Assembly (NCBI RefSeq): GCF_014842915.1 | Contig: NZ_JACYXI010000009.1 | Coordinates: forward strand, 1 to 64,000 | Length of the DNA stretch: 64,000 bases | Origin: Roseibium litorale | GTDB lineage: Bacteria > Pseudomonadota > Alphaproteobacteria > Rhizobiales > Stappiaceae | Direction of reading: 5' to 3' | Part shown: positions 55,768 through 64,000 of the stretch, piece by piece | Layout of the letters: each line of letters starts with the position of its first letter | Position numbering within the stretch: position 1 is the first letter of the stretch | The notes under the pieces: generated by a model | What the model was told of the DNA's origin: nothing | Database searches by the model: none | What the model saw: only the letters and a program-made list of their open reading frames with translations | Position numbers and translations under genes: made by a program

Positions 55768-57177
55768 ATGGCACGCAGATCCACCAGTTTCGTCTGCCAG
55801 TCCTGCGGGGCGGTCTATGCCAAGTGGGCGGGACGCTGCGAATCCTGCGGCGAGTGGAACTCCATCGTTGAAGAGCAATCCGGCGGCGGTGTCGGCGGCG
55901 GACCGGGCAAGGCCAAACCCAGCCGCGGCCGTGTGATCCAGCTTGTCGGCCTTGAGGGCGATGCCAAGGAGCCCCAGCGCATCCAGAGCGGCGTTGCCGA
56001 ACTCGACCGGGTGACCGGCGGCGGTTTCGTGCGCGGCTCCGCGCTGCTGGTTGGCGGCGATCCGGGCATCGGCAAGTCTACCCTGCTCATTCAGGCCTCT
56101 GCGGCACTGGCAAGGCTTGGTCACTCCGCCGTCTATATCTCGGGCGAAGAAGCCATCGGCCAGGTGCGTCTGCGGGCCGAGCGCCTCGGTCTTTCCCAGG
56201 CGCCTGTGGCGCTGGCGGCGGAAACCAGCGTCGAGGATATCCTGGCTACGCTGGAAGCGGGCCAACCCCCTGCTCTGCTCATTCTCGATTCGATCCAGAC
56301 GCTCTGGACCGATCAGGTAGAGAGCCCCCCTGGCACAGTGACACAGGTCCGCGCTTCGGCGCAGGCCATGGTCCGCTATGCCAAGAAATACGGCACCACG
56401 CTGGTGCTGGTCGGCCACGTCACGAAGGACGGCCAGATTGCCGGTCCCCGCGTCGTCGAGCATATGGTCGACGCTGTGCTCTATTTCGAAGGCGACGGCG
56501 CGCATCAGTACCGGATCCTGCGCTCGGTCAAGAACCGCTTTGGTGCGACGGATGAGATCGGCGTCTTCGAGATGACCGGTCTTGGGCTTGCGGAAGTCGC
56601 CAACCCGTCAGCGCTGTTCCTGGGCGAGCGGGCCGCCAATTCTCCAGGCGCTGCCGTCTTTGCGGGACTTGAAGGCTCGCGCCCTCTGCTGATCGAGATC
56701 CAGGCGCTGGTGGCTCCCTCCACGCTCGGCACGCCCCGCCGGGCCGTGATCGGCTGGGATTCGGCGCGTCTGTCGATGATCCTTGCCGTGCTGGAAGCGC
56801 GCTGCGGTGTGCGCTTTTCCCAGCACGATGTCTATCTGAATGTGGCGGGCGGGCTGAAGATCAACGAGCCGGGCGCCGATCTTGCCGTCGCGGCGGCCCT
56901 CGTCTCATCACTCAGCGGGCTTGCCCTTCCGGCCAATTGCGTCTATTTCGGCGAGGTCAGCCTGTCAGGGGCGGTCCGGCCGGTTGCGCAGGCGCAATCC
57001 AGGCTGAAAGAAGCGCAGAAACTGGGCTTCGACAAGGCATTCTGTCCCCAGGGCAACCTGAAGGATGGAAGCAAACCGGAATTCGCGGCGACGGGTCTGT
57101 CCGAGCTGGGAGAGCTGATCGCCAAAATTACTGCCGGAACCGCCACCCGGGACAGGGCCAGAGGCGGACCGGACTGA
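55768..57177 (+). CDS. radA: DNA repair protein RadA
   Basis: A 469-residue RecA-related protein that promotes branch migration in recombination. The zinc finger is C10-x2-C13 and C24-x2-C27 (FVCQSCGAVYAKWAGRCESC). Walker A is VGGDPGIGKSTL (residues 95-106), the RadA-specific KNRFG motif is at residues 255-259, and a Lon-like domain spans about 290-465. Start: ATG 55768 with GGAG upstream. It is followed by cvpA, then purF. Confidence 0.95.
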   Translation: MARRSTSFVCQSCGAVYAKWAGRCESCGEWNSIVEEQSGGGVGGGPGKAKPSRGRVIQLVGLEGDAKEPQRIQSGVAELDRVTGGGFVRGSALLVGGDPGIGKSTLLIQASAALARLGHSAVYISGEEAIGQVRLRAERLGLSQAPVALAAETSVEDILATLEAGQPPALLILDSIQTLWTDQVESPPGTVTQVRASAQAMVRYAKKYGTTLVLVGHVTKDGQIAGPRVVEHMVDAVLYFEGDGAHQYRILRSVKNRFGATDEIGVFEMTGLGLAEVANPSALFLGERAANSPGAAVFAGLEGSRPLLIEIQALVAPSTLGTPRRAVIGWDSARLSMILAVLEARCGVRFSQHDVYLNVAGGLKINEPGADLAVAAALVSSLSGLALPANCVYFGEVSLSGAVRPVAQAQSRLKEAQKLGFDKAFCPQGNLKDGSKPEFAATGLSELGELIAKITAGTATRDRARGGPD

Positions 57178-57243
57178 TGACAGGACACGGCCCGGCCATT
57201 GATTGCACGGGCACCCTGCCAGGACGAAGGACCAAAGGTTAAG

Positions 57244-57858
57244 ATGCCGATCACGCTGCTCGACGGAATCCTGCTCGTCATCATGCTCATTTCGGCGGGT
57301 CTTGCCATGATCCGCGGCTTCGTCCGCGAAGTGCTGTCCATCGCCTCCTGGATCGCCGCCGCCGCTGCCGCTTTCTTCCTGTATGGCAAGGTTCTGCCTT
57401 ACGCGAAGATGTACATTGACCATCCGCTGGTCGCTCTCGGCGTGTCTGTTGCCGGTGTCTTCCTGATCACGCTGCTGATCGTCAGCTACATCACCATGCG
57501 CTTTTCGGATTTCATCCTGGACAGCCGCATCGGTGCCCTCGACCGCACGCTCGGCTTTGTCTTCGGCGCGGCCCGCGGCATGCTGCTGGTCGTCGTCGCC
57601 ATGATGTTCTTCAACTGGTTCGTGACGCCGGAACAGCAGCCGAACTGGATCCTGCAAGCAAAATCGCGTGATCTGCTGATTTCTGTTGGCGAAAAGATCG
57701 TATCTGTACTTCCCGAGGATCCGGAAAAGGAAATCCTCGACCGGCTGCGCGCCAAGAAGGCCGCCAGCGGCAACCAGGCAGGTGAAGCCGACGATACCGG
57801 CTACAGCGCTTCCGAGCGCAGCGGCATCGATCAGCTCACGAACTCAGGCGGCAACTGA
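57244..57858 (+). CDS. cvpA: CvpA family membrane protein
   Basis: A 204-residue inner-membrane protein of the colicin V production (CvpA) family, with four hydrophobic segments (about residues 6-26, 30-50, 65-90 and 105-125). It contains AMIRGFVREVLSIASWIAA near residue 20 and FGAARGMLLVVVAMMFFNWF near 112. The polar C-terminal tail (about 155-204) is disordered. The start at 57244 is preferred over an upstream ATG at 57199. The cvpA-purF order is widely conserved; the role is still poorly defined. Confidence 0.9.
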   Translation: MPITLLDGILLVIMLISAGLAMIRGFVREVLSIASWIAAAAAAFFLYGKVLPYAKMYIDHPLVALGVSVAGVFLITLLIVSYITMRFSDFILDSRIGALDRTLGFVFGAARGMLLVVVAMMFFNWFVTPEQQPNWILQAKSRDLLISVGEKIVSVLPEDPEKEILDRLRAKKAASGNQAGEADDTGYSASERSGIDQLTNSGGN

Positions 57859-57908
57859 GATATTTGCCCGCCAAACTGGCGGGTCTCTCAAAACTAAGGA
57901 GCTTCGCC

Positions 57909-59381
57909 ATGACCGGCGAGACCGACATGTTCGAGCCATTTGATCCCTATGCGGACCGGCTCCGTGAAGAATGCGGTGTTTTCGGCGTTCTCGGCCACGA
58001 GGATGCAAGCGCGCTGACGGCTCTTGGCCTTCATGCCCTGCAGCACCGCGGACAGGAAGCCGCCGGCATCGTGACGCTGGACAAGGATCAGTTCCGGGCT
58101 GAACGGCACCTTGGTCTGGTCGGCGACCACTTCTCCAACGCGGACACGATCTCCCGTCTGCCGGGCATGGCCGCTGTCGGCCACGTGCGTTACTCCACCA
58201 CCGGCGAACCGGCGCTGCGCAACGTTCAGCCGCTGTTTGCGGAGCTCTCCGGCGGCGGTTTTGCGATCTGCCACAACGGCAACTTCACCAACGCGCTGAC
58301 CCTGCGCAAGCAGCTGATCGAAGACGGTGCGATCTGCCAGTCCACGTCGGACTCCGAAGTGGTTCTGCAGCTGGTTGCCCGCTCGCGCGAGAAGAAGATC
58401 GTCGACCGCTTCATCGACGCCATCCGCCAGATGGAAGGCGCTTATGCACTGGTCGCGCTGACCAACAAGAAGCTGATTGGTGCCCGCGATCCGCTCGGCA
58501 TCCGCCCGCTGGTCCTGGGTGACCTGAACGGCGCTCCGATCCTCGCTTCCGAAACCTGTGCCCTCGACATTATCGGCGCAACCTTCATCCGCGAGATCGA
58601 GAACGGCGAAGTCATCGTCTGCACCCCGAGCGGGATTGAATCCTTCTTCCCGTTCGGCCGCAAACCGGCCCGTCCGTGCATTTTCGAGTATATCTACTTC
58701 GCCCGTCCGGACTCCATCGTCGGCGGCCGCAGCGTCTATGACGTGCGCCGCGAGATGGGCCGCCAGCTGGCCCGCGAATCCCATGCGGACAGTGACGTGA
58801 TCGTTCCGGTTCCGGACAGCGGCGTGCCGGCTGCCATCGGCTACAGCCAGGAAAGCGGCGTTCCCTTCGAGCTGGGCATCATCCGCAACCACTATGTGGG
58901 CCGGACCTTCATCGAGCCGACCCAGCAGATCCGGACCCTCGGCGTGAAGCTGAAGCACTCCGCGAACAAGGCGATCATCCAGGGCAAGCGCGTTACCCTG
59001 ATCGACGACAGCCTCGTGCGCGGCACCACCTCGGTGAAGATCGTGCAGATGATCCGCGATGCGGGCGCCACGGAAGTCCACTTCCGCCTCGCCTCCCCGC
59101 CGATCCGTTTCTCCGACTATTACGGCATCGACACGCCGGTGCGCGAGAAGCTGCTGGCTGCCAAGTACAGCCTTGAGGAAATGCGCACCTATATCGGCGC
59201 CGACAGCCTCGCCTTCGTCTCCGTCGATGGCATCTACAAGGCCATGGGCTATGACGGCCGTGACAACGCCAATCCGCAGTTCACCGACCATTGCTTCACC
59301 GGCGATTATCCGACGCCGCTGACGGACCTGTCCGAAGATCAGGAACTGGCCCGGATCCCGCGTCTGGTGGAAGTACGGTAA
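57909..59381 (+). CDS. purF: Amidophosphoribosyltransferase
   Basis: A 490-residue enzyme for the first committed purine step (PRPP + glutamine to phosphoribosylamine). A propeptide of 21 residues precedes the nucleophile C22 in EECGVFGVLG. The glutaminase domain (about 22-260) has LGLVGDHFSNADTISRLPG and CHNGNFTNALTL; the PRPP loop in the phosphoribosyltransferase domain is VTLIDDSLVRGTTSVKIVQM near residue 360. Start: ATG 57909, preceded by AAGGAG 7 bases away. An SDR gene follows 12 bp later. Confidence 0.96.
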   Translation: MTGETDMFEPFDPYADRLREECGVFGVLGHEDASALTALGLHALQHRGQEAAGIVTLDKDQFRAERHLGLVGDHFSNADTISRLPGMAAVGHVRYSTTGEPALRNVQPLFAELSGGGFAICHNGNFTNALTLRKQLIEDGAICQSTSDSEVVLQLVARSREKKIVDRFIDAIRQMEGAYALVALTNKKLIGARDPLGIRPLVLGDLNGAPILASETCALDIIGATFIREIENGEVIVCTPSGIESFFPFGRKPARPCIFEYIYFARPDSIVGGRSVYDVRREMGRQLARESHADSDVIVPVPDSGVPAAIGYSQESGVPFELGIIRNHYVGRTFIEPTQQIRTLGVKLKHSANKAIIQGKRVTLIDDSLVRGTTSVKIVQMIRDAGATEVHFRLASPPIRFSDYYGIDTPVREKLLAAKYSLEEMRTYIGADSLAFVSVDGIYKAMGYDGRDNANPQFTDHCFTGDYPTPLTDLSEDQELARIPRLVEVR

Positions 59382-59393
59382 GGGCCAAGCAGC

Positions 59394-60122
59394 ATGAACA
59401 AGGAACTGGAAGGACGGGTCGCTCTGGTCACAGGTGCGCCCCGTGGCATCGGTTATCAGCTGGCCAAGGAACTGGCGGCGCGCGGCGCCCACGTGATCGC
59501 CGTTGGCCGCACCGTCGGCGCGCTTGAAGAGCTTGACGACGAGATCCAGGCTGCAGGCGGTCAGGCCACCCTGGTTCCGCTGGACATCACCGACTACGAC
59601 GCCCTGGACCGGCTTGGCGCCGCTATTTTCGAGCGCTGGAAGAAGCTGGACATACTGGTCGGCAATGCCGCCCAGTTCGGCACGTTGTCGCCGCTCGGCC
59701 ATATCGGCATCAAGGACTTCGACAAGGTTCTGTCGACGGCAGTCACGGCCAACTGGCGCCTGATCCGCTCGCTCGATCCCTTGCTGCGCCAGTCTGATGC
59801 GCCGCGCGTGGTGTTCATGACCACCTCGCATGTGCGCGACTGCACCCCGTTCTGGGGGCTTCAGTCGGTCTCCAAGGCCGGTCTAGAGGCTCTGGCGCGA
59901 ACCTATGCCCATGAGATGCAGAACAGTCCCCTGAGGGTGAACCTGTTCGACCCGGGCCCGGTCCGCACCGGCTTCCGCGCCAAGGCCATGCCGGGCGAAG
60001 ACGCCTCCAAGCTGCCCCACCCCTCCGAGGTGGTTGCGGACATCCTGAAGCTGCTCTCTCCCGCTCTGACGGAGACAGGCATGCTCTATGAGCGGGAAAC
60101 CGGCGCGTTCAGGGCGTTCTGA
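59394..60122 (+). CDS. SDR-family protein lacking the catalytic tyrosine
   Basis: A 242-residue short-chain dehydrogenase fold. The nucleotide motif is LVTGAPRGIGYQLAKEL near residue 11 (TGxxxGIG), and VGNAAQFG replaces the NNAG motif. The active-site serine is S145 (FMTTSHVR). The usual Y-x-x-x-K reads Q157-S-V-S-K161 (GLQSVSKAG; codon CAG at the tyrosine place), so the catalytic tyrosine is replaced by glutamine. It could have lost activity, use another residue, or be a sequence variant. It is placed 12 bp after purF, as in many relatives. Confidence 0.88.
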   Translation: MNKELEGRVALVTGAPRGIGYQLAKELAARGAHVIAVGRTVGALEELDDEIQAAGGQATLVPLDITDYDALDRLGAAIFERWKKLDILVGNAAQFGTLSPLGHIGIKDFDKVLSTAVTANWRLIRSLDPLLRQSDAPRVVFMTTSHVRDCTPFWGLQSVSKAGLEALARTYAHEMQNSPLRVNLFDPGPVRTGFRAKAMPGEDASKLPHPSEVVADILKLLSPALTETGMLYERETGAFRAF

Positions 60123-60167
60123 GAGAGGATCGCCTCAGACTGCTGACAAAGGTAAAAACCTTTCGAT

Positions 60168-60282
60168 GTCATCCCGGTTTGGCGTGTGAGCGCCAAGACC
60201 GGGATCCAGCCCGTGGCTCACGTTTTCAGGAAAAAATAGCTATCTCAATTGGCTACTGGATCCCCGCCTTCGCGGGGAAGAC
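60168..60282. repeat. Inverted REP pair (ATCC/GGAT type)
   Basis: Left arm 60168-60207 (GTCATCCCGG to CCGGGATCC) and right arm 60258-60282 (GGATCCCCG to CGGGGAAGAC) bracket about 50 bp. Same type as 21253-21396. Confidence 0.65.
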
Positions 60283-60345
60283 AGCCGTTTACTCCCAAGA
60301 TCATAGAGGTCTTAAGGGTGGGGAGGCTTTTTCATCAACCTCAGG

Positions 60346-60373
60346 CGCCCGCGTTGCTCGTGGGCGTTTTTTT
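60346..60373 (+). terminator. Strong rho-independent terminator (orphan)
   Basis: CGCCCGCG (60346-60353), a TTGCT loop, then CGTGGGCG (60359-60366) and seven T's. Stem of 8 bp with one G-U. The nearest upstream gene on this strand ends 223 bp away, beyond a REP pair, so it may terminate a separate short transcript. Confidence 0.75.
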
Positions 60374-60405
60374 GTTTTGCAGACCCACGACGCCACGAAC
60401 TTTCT

Positions 60406-60507
60406 CCGCGCCGTCCCGGCCTTGAGCCGGGACCTGCCATTTTCAACAGCATGAACAGCGAATAGGTCCCGGATCAGCGCTACGCTCCGTCCGGGACGGC
60501 GCGGTGG
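60406..60507. repeat. Inverted REP pair (near-copy of 35968-36072)
   Basis: The left arm 60406-60437 (from CCGCGCCGTCCCGG) matches the left arm at 35961 over at least 30 bases, and the right arm 60465-60507 carries the same GGCGCGGTGG end. Bracketed DNA is short and AT-rich. Confidence 0.7.
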
Positions 60508-60535
60508 ACGGGTTCCCGTAGCCGGATCTTAACCC

Positions 60536-61318
60536 TCACGAAAACGACGCGTCGGCAATCGCCTTGGCAGCGTCATAGATGCCAGGGCCGCCGCAGACGA
60601 TGCGGGTACCCGCGTCGAGGGACTTGTCCACATCGAAGGGCTCGACCTTGCCGCCGGCCTCCTCGATCATCAGGAGGCCTGCCAGGCAGTCCCAGGCGTT
60701 CATGTGGGGCTCGATATAGCCGATCAGGCGTCCGGCTGCTGTGTAGGCGAGCATCAGCCCGCCAGAGGCATTGCGGAAGAAAACACCACCGGCCGCCAGA
60801 AGCTGGGAAACGCATTCGACCACATCCGCCGGCTTGGTGCGGCCGTTGAAGCCGACGCCCAGCGATCCGCGGGAGAGGCTGTCGCTATCGGACACACTGA
60901 TCGGACGGTCGCCCAGGAACGCGCCCTTGCCGCGCATGGCATGGAAAGTTTCGCCCGCCACCGGATCATGGATAACACCGATGACCGTTTCGCCTTCATA
61001 GATGCAGGCGATGATCACGCACCATTGCGGGATACTGGCAACAAAATTGGCTGTGCCGTCGATGGGATCAATGACCCAGGTGTAGCCGCTCGTGCCTGCG
61101 ATGCGGCCATGCTCTTCGCCGAGAATGCCGTCGTCCGGATAGACCTTCGCCAGCTCGTCGCGCACCAGGGCTTCAACGTCCCGGTCGGCCTCGGACACCA
61201 TGTCCTGATGACCCTTGGAGGTCACCGTCAGCGTCTCGAGGCGGCGGAAATAGCTCACGCCAAGTTCACCGGCCTTCTTGGCAAGGGCAATGGCGAACTC
61301 GTACCGGTCTGTAGACAT
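60536..61318 (-). CDS. Inositol monophosphatase-family phosphatase
   Basis: A 260-residue Mg2+-dependent phosphatase of the IMPase superfamily. The metal ligands fall in ILGEEHGR (E68, E69) and WVIDPIDGTANF (D84, D87); a third lies in the MNAWDCLAGLLMIEEAGGK region near residue 206. Its substrates can be inositol phosphate, histidinol phosphate or fructose bisphosphate. The nearby purine, ribosome and GTPase genes give no clue. Start: ATG 61318, following GGAGCACCAA. Confidence 0.87.
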   Translation of the reverse strand: MSTDRYEFAIALAKKAGELGVSYFRRLETLTVTSKGHQDMVSEADRDVEALVRDELAKVYPDDGILGEEHGRIAGTSGYTWVIDPIDGTANFVASIPQWCVIIACIYEGETVIGVIHDPVAGETFHAMRGKGAFLGDRPISVSDSDSLSRGSLGVGFNGRTKPADVVECVSQLLAAGGVFFRNASGGLMLAYTAAGRLIGYIEPHMNAWDCLAGLLMIEEAGGKVEPFDVDKSLDAGTRIVCGGPGIYDAAKAIADASFS

Positions 61319-61410
61319 TTGGTGCTCCTGTCAGGCAATCAGCGGCTTTACAAAGTTGAGGAGCTGACCGGGATCCGGCAGCTCCTCATTTAAACGGGCA
61401 ACGCCCGCCC

Positions 61411-62838
61411 CTACTGGATCTTCCGCTTTTTCTTCACCGCGTAAGGGTTGTCACCCTTGCGGTAGGAGAAGCGGATGGGCGTGCCATGAATGTTGAAGGT
61501 CTGGCGCAGCGAGTTGACCAGATAGCGGGTGTAGCTCTCAGGCAGCTGTTCCGGACGCGAGGCAAAGGCCACGAAATGCGGCGGACGGGTCTTGGCCTGG
61601 GTCATGTAACGAAGACGCACGCGGCGGCCTGCAACGGCTGGCGGCGCATGGTTGACGGTGACCTTTTCCAGCCAGCGGTTCAGCTTGGCGGTGGAAACGC
61701 GGCTGTTCCAGGCCTCATAGGCGGTGAACACGCTTTCCAGCATCCGGTCCACACCCTGCCCCTGAATACCCGACAGGGTCACGATCTGTACGCCGCGAAT
61801 CTGGTTCAGGTAGCGCTCGTTTGCGTCCTTGATCAGCTTCCAGGCAGCTTCCCGGTCTTCGATCAGGTCCCACTTGTTAATCGCAATGACCAGAGCGCGG
61901 CCTTCGCGGGCCACCAGATCGATGATCTGCAGATCCTGCTTCTCGAACGCATTGGTCGCATCGAGCGTGACGACCACGACTTCTGCAAACTTGATCGCCC
62001 GCAGGGCATCTGCAACAGACAGCTTTTCCAGCTTCTCCTGCACGCGCGCCTTGCGGCGGATCCCGGCGGTATCAAACAGCTTGATGTGATGCTCGCGCCA
62101 CTCCCAGTCGACGGAAATGGAGTCGCGCGTGATCCCGGCCTCCGGGCCGGTCAGCATGCGGTCTTCGCCGAGCAGCGTGTTGATCAGGGTCGACTTGCCA
62201 GCATTCGGGCGGCCAACGATGGCAACCCGGAGCGGACGCTTCAGCGTGCCCACCGGCTCGTCTTCGTCCAGCAGTTCGCCGTCCTCGTCCACATCCAGAT
62301 CGGTCTTGGCTTCTTCGGTTGCCGCCTGCTCTTCCTCTTCCACCCGCTCCACATGAGGCAGCAGAGCGTCATAAAGGTCGGCCAGACCTTCGCCATGCTC
62401 GGCGGAAATGGCAATCGGTTCGCCAAGGCCCAGGGAAAAGGCCTCGTAAAGCCCGGACATGCCAGCCTTGCCCTCGGCCTTGTTGGCCAGAAGGATGACC
62501 GGCGTCGTCGTCTTGCGGGCAACAGCGGCAAAATGAGAGTCGAGCGGCGTCACGCCTGCACGGGCATCGATCACGAAGAGAACGGCGTCCGCCTCGCTGA
62601 TCGCTTCTTCCGTCTGCTTGCGCATGCGGCCTTCGAGCGATGCGGAGTCCGCATCTTCAAGACCAGCGGTGTCGATGATGGTGAAGCGCAGGTCGCCAAG
62701 ACGCGCCTCGCCAGGCCGGCGGTCGCGGGTCACGCCCGGCGTATCGTCGACCAGCGCGAGGCGCTTGCCGACGAGACGATTGAAAAGAGTGGACTTGCCG
62801 ACATTCGGCCGTCCGATAATGGCGACGGTTGCGCCCAC
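61411..62838 (-). CDS. der: Ribosome-associated GTPase Der (EngA)
   Basis: A 475-residue double-GTPase for 50S ribosome assembly. The first G domain has [20 protein letters not shown] near residue 6, then DTPGVTRDR and DTAGLE. The second begins [20 protein letters not shown] near residue 207, with G4 [11 protein letters not shown]-like C-terminal domain (about 385-475) includes [20 protein letters not shown] and ends [17 protein letters not shown]. Translation starts at GTG 62838 with AGGAGT 7 bases upstream. The insert between the G domains is long, acidic and rich in Glu and Asp. Confidence 0.95.
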   Translation of the reverse strand: MGATVAIIGRPNVGKSTLFNRLVGKRLALVDDTPGVTRDRRPGEARLGDLRFTIIDTAGLEDADSASLEGRMRKQTEEAISEADAVLFVIDARAGVTPLDSHFAAVARKTTTPVILLANKAEGKAGMSGLYEAFSLGLGEPIAISAEHGEGLADLYDALLPHVERVEEEEQAATEEAKTDLDVDEDGELLDEDEPVGTLKRPLRVAIVGRPNAGKSTLINTLLGEDRMLTGPEAGITRDSISVDWEWREHHIKLFDTAGIRRKARVQEKLEKLSVADALRAIKFAEVVVVTLDATNAFEKQDLQIIDLVAREGRALVIAINKWDLIEDREAAWKLIKDANERYLNQIRGVQIVTLSGIQGQGVDRMLESVFTAYEAWNSRVSTAKLNRWLEKVTVNHAPPAVAGRRVRLRYMTQAKTRPPHFVAFASRPEQLPESYTRYLVNSLRQTFNIHGTPIRFSYRKGDNPYAVKKKRKIQ

Positions 62839-62878
62839 GGTGAGTACTCCTGACAGGCCGCGCTGACCGGCTGTCCGG

Positions 62879-64000
62879 TCAGTTGAAGGCGGCGACGGCG
62901 TCCGATCCGTCCAACACAATCATACGGCCGCCGGCGATAATCGGCGTCACGTAGACATCGGTCTTCACGTCGCTGGTGTTCATGATCTGGCCGGAAGCAG
63001 CATCGATCTTCGCAAGCCGTCCGTCGCTGGATACAGCGATAAGCACTCCGTTCGCAAGGACCGGACCGGCCCAATTACGCCGCTTCTTCTTTTTTTCCGG
63101 TTTTGGCAGCTGTGTAGACCACAAAGTATCGCCAGTTTTACGGTCCAGAGCGACCATCCGGTCGTCAAGATCGACCAGGAACAGGGACGAGCCGGAGACG
63201 ACCGGCGTGTGCACCGCGCCCAGATCCTTCTCCCAAATCCGCTGTCCGGTCTTGAGGGAGGTCGCGATCGTGCGGCCGGCAACACCGGTCGCATAGACCG
63301 TGCCGTCCGCCACAACCGGGCTTGCTGATACATCGGAGAGACCAGAGACGGCAAAGGTGCGGAAGCCGCGGGCGACCGCGTCGATCCAAACCGGCTCACC
63401 CTTCTTGACGTCAAGCGCCATGACTTCGCCAGCGGAAGTCGGGACGATCACCCGGCCACCGGACACGGCGGGGCTGGCCGCGCTGAGTACGCCAGCCGTC
63501 TCGCTGATACCAGCATAATTCCAGGCTTCGGTGCCGTCGGATTCGTTCAGGGCATAGACCTCGTTGGAATCGGTCACAGCAAAGACCAGCCCGTTGCTGG
63601 CAACAGGAGCGCCACGTGCGGGCGTTCCAAGCGCGCCAGTCCACACAACCTGACCGGAAGACGCATCGAGAGCGACCACCTGGCTGTAACCGGTGGAAAC
63701 ATAGACACGATTGCCGGAAACGGTCACGCCGCCCCCGGGTGCCACATCCTTCTCACCTTCAGGGCGCAGGGACCGGGTCCAGAGGCGGGCACCACCGGTG
63801 CTTAGGGCGATGACGTCTCCATTCGGCTTATAGACATAGATCCGGCTGCCGTCGCTAACAGGACGGGCGGAGGTACGCAGCGCGCTCGAAGTGAAGCTGC
63901 CGCCGGAAGCGCCAATAGAGGCCCGCCAGACGCGGCCGCCAGAGATGCTGACTGCGACGTTGCCCGGGTCGTTGGTGAGACCGCCACCAGCGGTCGGCCA
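62879..64000 (-). CDS. bamB: Outer-membrane assembly factor BamB (N terminus beyond window)
   Basis: The 373 residues visible (open to base 64000 on the minus strand) are a PQQ-type beta-propeller with repeated blades such as [40 protein letters not shown] and [20 protein letters not shown]. BamB is a lipoprotein in the BAM complex for outer-membrane protein insertion. The lipoprotein signal and the first part lie outside the window. The bamB-der order is conserved in proteobacteria. Confidence 0.9.
   Translation of the reverse strand, partial: WPTAGGGLTNDPGNVAVSISGGRVWRASIGASGGSFTSSALRTSARPVSDGSRIYVYKPNGDVIALSTGGARLWTRSLRPEGEKDVAPGGGVTVSGNRVYVSTGYSQVVALDASSGQVVWTGALGTPARGAPVASNGLVFAVTDSNEVYALNESDGTEAWNYAGISETAGVLSAASPAVSGGRVIVPTSAGEVMALDVKKGEPVWIDAVARGFRTFAVSGLSDVSASPVVADGTVYATGVAGRTIATSLKTGQRIWEKDLGAVHTPVVSGSSLFLVDLDDRMVALDRKTGDTLWSTQLPKPEKKKKRRNWAGPVLANGVLIAVSSDGRLAKIDAASGQIMNTSDVKTDVYVTPIIAGGRMIVLDGSDAVAAFN

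Larger units (their letters stand above)
60123..60535. other. 413-bp REP-rich gap with an orphan terminator
   Basis: It carries two inverted REP pairs (60168-60282 and 60406-60507), separated by a strong terminator at 60346-60373. No supported protein gene lies here. A small RNA ending at the terminator is possible. Confidence 0.55.

Noticed and set aside
57894-59831. A 645-residue open frame opposite purF and the SDR gene
   Set aside because: It spans two genuine genes on the other strand, with no recognisable domains.

Overview
The window looks like a chromosomal stretch of a GC-rich alphaproteobacterium. The gene sets and orders (lptF-lptG-lptD-surA-pdxA-rsmA, hdaA next to perM and purMN, fabD-fabG-acpP-fabF-mltG-yicC-gmk, rpsF-rpsR-rplI, purF-SDR) and a rhizobial-type glycerol ABC transporter suggest the Hyphomicrobiales, perhaps a Stappiaceae-like marine bacterium. 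The genus assignment is inference from gene content and protein style, not from a search.

Layout. 1-2.2 kb is an accessory edge: the tail of an IS110-family transposase, a HAD hydrolase, two tiny genes with a strong hairpin between them, and a GNAT gene whose 3' end looks cut. 2.2-13.2 kb is core: rhodanese, holC, a 39-residue peptide gene, pepA, then the envelope/LPS-export run lptF-lptG-lptD-surA-pdxA-rsmA. 13.7-19.9 kb carries an MsbA-like exporter, aspS, an orphan ParA-type ATPase and rnd. 19.9-23 kb is a second accessory patch: an unknown membrane protein, a tRNA-Thr-like fragment, paired REP palindromes, and a divergent TetR/DUF4336 pair around a perfect operator-like palindrome. 23-30.7 kb holds ppx-ppk, hdaA, an AI-2E family permease and purM-purN.

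30.7-43.7 kb is catabolic: a LysR regulator divergent from a TRAP transporter (order M-P-Q) and an M20 amidohydrolase, then the glpSTPQUV glycerol ABC operon divergent from a HutC-type GntR regulator. 43.7-50.3 kb is a compact minus-strand block for fatty-acid synthesis initiation and elongation plus mltG, yicC and gmk. 51-60 kb on the plus strand has ribosomal proteins S6, S18 and L9, dnaB, alr, radA, cvpA, purF and an SDR protein that lacks the family's catalytic tyrosine. 60.5-64 kb on the minus strand has an inositol monophosphatase, der and the C-terminal part of bamB, which runs off the window.

At least seven loci between genes carry inverted REP/BIME-like palindromes of two or three sequence types. 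No CRISPR array, rRNA, intact tRNA or complete prophage is visible. No clearly novel multi-gene system stands out. The best leads are the two-gene hairpin cassette at 1.2-1.7 kb, the 39-residue peptide gene at 3.4 kb, the SDR without tyrosine, the GlpT ATPase with a non-canonical signature motif, and the possible small RNA ending at 60.37 kb.
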